Below are positions 6,528 through 6,920 of a stretch of DNA of 6,920 nt, one piece after another. The notes beneath the pieces were generated by a model that worked only from the letters and a program-made list of their open reading frames with translations, was not told the origin of the DNA and made no database searches. Source of the stretch: Candidatus Desantisbacteria bacterium CG1_02_38_46 (GTDB lineage Bacteria > Desantisbacteria > UBA1551 > UBA1559); NCBI GenBank assembly GCA_001871015.1, contig MNUO01000126.1, positions 1 to 6,920 of the forward strand, written 5' to 3'. Numbering within the stretch: position 1 is the first letter of the stretch; each line of letters starts with the position of its first letter. The position numbers were made by a program, and so were the translations under genes.

Positions 6528-6575
6528 TACAGAACTTTGTTAAATTTTGGCATTGTTTTTATCATAAGTTCTGTA
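6528..6575. repeat. 10-bp inverted repeat in the leader of the fatty acid operon
   Basis: TACAGAACTT (6528-6537) and AAGTTCTGTA (6566-6575) are perfect inverted repeats with 28 bases between them. On the minus strand this structure ends right before the AAAGGG that could serve as the HD gene's ribosome binding site. It could be a leader hairpin with a large loop, or a pair of operator half-sites about 38 bases apart centre to centre. It does not match the FapR or FabT consensus sites that I know. I could not identify a convincing operon promoter around it. Confidence 0.5.
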
Positions 6576-6645
6576 TTTTCAATGGTTTTTCTTGAAAAAA
6601 GCATCCCCTGATTTTTCGACCCTTCGCCTCATTTTTTCGGGGCTG

Positions 6646-6690
6646 GGTAGCTTATGTCTGAATTACAGAATATAGTTTTTGGTAGCGTAT
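6646..6690. repeat. Direct repeat GGTAGCNTAT, 35 bases apart
   Basis: GGTAGCTTAT (6646-6655) and GGTAGCGTAT (6681-6690) match at nine of ten bases and start exactly 35 bases apart. They lie upstream of the probable transposase gene and could be subterminal protein-binding repeats of the element. Chance is possible given the short length. Confidence 0.3.
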
Positions 6691-6727
6691 AGAAAATTGG
6701 GTCTAATAAGTTCCAAAAGGGCTCTTT

Positions 6728-6741
6728 GAAAATTAATTTTC
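6728..6741. repeat. 14-base perfect palindrome upstream of the rightward promoter
   Basis: GAAAATTAATTTTC is a perfect palindrome centred about 45 bases upstream of the expected transcription start of the gene at 6818. Its location would suit a regulator-binding site or an upstream promoter element. The A/T-only core makes chance more likely than the length alone suggests. Confidence 0.35.
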
Positions 6742-6764
6742 TCGTCGTAAAATTAGCCTTTTTG

Positions 6765-6773
6765 TGATATAAT
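6765..6773 (+). promoter_or_regulatory. Extended -10 promoter for the zinc-ribbon gene
   Basis: TGATATAAT combines the extended TG motif with a perfect TATAAT (6768-6773). Transcription would start near 6780, giving a leader of about 38 bases before the ATG at 6818. No good -35 box is present at the standard spacing (the bases there are TCGTAA), which is tolerated in extended -10 promoters. It drives transcription away from the fatty acid operon. Confidence 0.65.
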
Positions 6774-6817
6774 TAAGGGAAAATATCCCCTATATCATAC
6801 TCACAAGGAGGCTAAAA

Positions 6818-6920
6818 ATGCGTAAATGTAAGCACAGGCTGCGATGTCCAAATTGTCAAAGCTTAAACACAAAGCGCAAGGGTAATTTCCAGACTAAAAA
6901 GGGTAAAAAGAGAAATAGCT
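6818..6920 (+). CDS. N-terminus of a zinc-ribbon transposase-like protein (partial)
   Basis: Thirty-four codons are visible before the window ends. The peptide is very basic and contains CPNC (residues 10-13), followed by QSLNTKRKGNFQTKKGKKRN. This fits the first half of the N-terminal zinc ribbon found in several DDE insertion-sequence transposases, which show CPxCxS, a K-x-G stretch, then a second cysteine pair (beyond the edge here). The start is well supported by AAGGAGG (6805-6811) six bases before the ATG, and by an extended -10 promoter at 6765-6773. The gene diverges from the fatty acid operon. The transposase family cannot be assigned from this fragment, and a non-transposase zinc-ribbon protein remains possible. 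Confidence 0.6.
   Translation, partial: MRKCKHRLRCPNCQSLNTKRKGNFQTKKGKKRNS

Larger units (their letters stand above)
6576..6764. other. Divergent intergenic region with no recognised gene
   Basis: This stretch separates the leftward operon from the rightward zinc-ribbon gene. No credible coding sequence is visible on either strand. It should contain the operon promoter, but I could not place matched -35 and -10 boxes on the minus strand. It contains two imperfect copies of an A/T-rich motif (CCTGATTTTTCG at 6607-6618 and CCTCATTTTTTCG at 6627-6639), a GGTAGC direct repeat (6646-6690) and an A/T palindrome (6728-6741). The left boundary of a probable insertion sequence may lie here. Confidence 0.5.
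6642..6920 (+). mobile_element. Probable left part of an insertion sequence (border uncertain)
   Basis: The rightward zinc-ribbon gene and its own promoter, palindrome and direct repeat look like the start of an insertion sequence that continues past the window. The left border is a guess: neither the other terminal inverted repeat nor a target-site duplication can be seen. The call depends on the transposase-like N-terminus at 6818. Confidence 0.35.

Noticed and set aside
6555-6590. Minus-strand TTGAAA as the -35 box of the operon promoter
   Set aside because: No acceptable -10 hexamer lies 16-18 bases downstream of it.
6646-6741. CRISPR array or leader
   Set aside because: Only short repeats in two copies are present, with no regular repeat-spacer pattern and no cas genes.

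Overview
The window is AT-rich bacterial DNA. Most of it is one leftward (minus-strand) housekeeping block for fatty acid and phospholipid precursor synthesis. In transcription order it reads: HD-domain protein (6511-5846), rpmF (5829-5623), plsX (5597-4584), fabD (4587-3685), fabG (3647-2907), acpP (2892-2653), fabF (2651-1413). Spacings are operon-like: 16, 25, -4, 37, 14 and 1 bases. The rpmF-plsX-fab order is widespread in bacteria. L32 here is the four-cysteine, zinc-binding form. The lineage cannot be fixed from the sequence; an uncultivated bacterial phylum is possible but is only a guess.

The genes work together as follows. PlsX makes acyl-phosphate from acyl-ACP for phospholipid synthesis. 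FabD loads malonyl onto the ACP encoded by acpP. FabF condenses it with a growing acyl chain and FabG reduces the 3-ketoacyl product. FabH, which usually sits between plsX and fabD, is absent: plsX and fabD overlap by four bases. No FabZ or FabI is present either.

The most unusual structure lies at the fabD/fabG junction. A 62-base palindromic element (3659-3720) has a perfect 18-bp outer stem and an 8-bp inner stem. It looks like an inserted REP/MITE-type repeat. One arm is read in frame as the last 11 residues of FabD and supplies its stop codon; the other arm ends just before the fabG ribosome binding site. The fabG start that an ORF finder would choose lies inside this element and is probably wrong.

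Left of fabF (1-1412), a short degenerate coding remnant (about 28 codons, in fabF's frame beyond two stops) is followed by an intact Schlafen AlbA_2/GHKL-ATPase type gene (1293-151) and a probable intrinsic terminator. At the left edge is the first 15 codons of another minus-strand gene with a perfect ribosome binding site and a membrane or signal-peptide-like N-terminus.

Right of the HD gene, about 300 bases separate the operon from a divergent plus-strand gene cut by the window end. That gene starts with a zinc-ribbon (CPNC) peptide typical of some insertion-sequence transposases, behind an extended -10 promoter and strong ribosome binding site. The intergenic stretch holds a 10-bp inverted repeat in the operon leader, a direct repeat and an A/T palindrome.

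Apart from the repeat insertion, the missing fabH and the HD gene at the head of the operon, the core is ordinary. I found no convincing evidence for a wholly new biological system.
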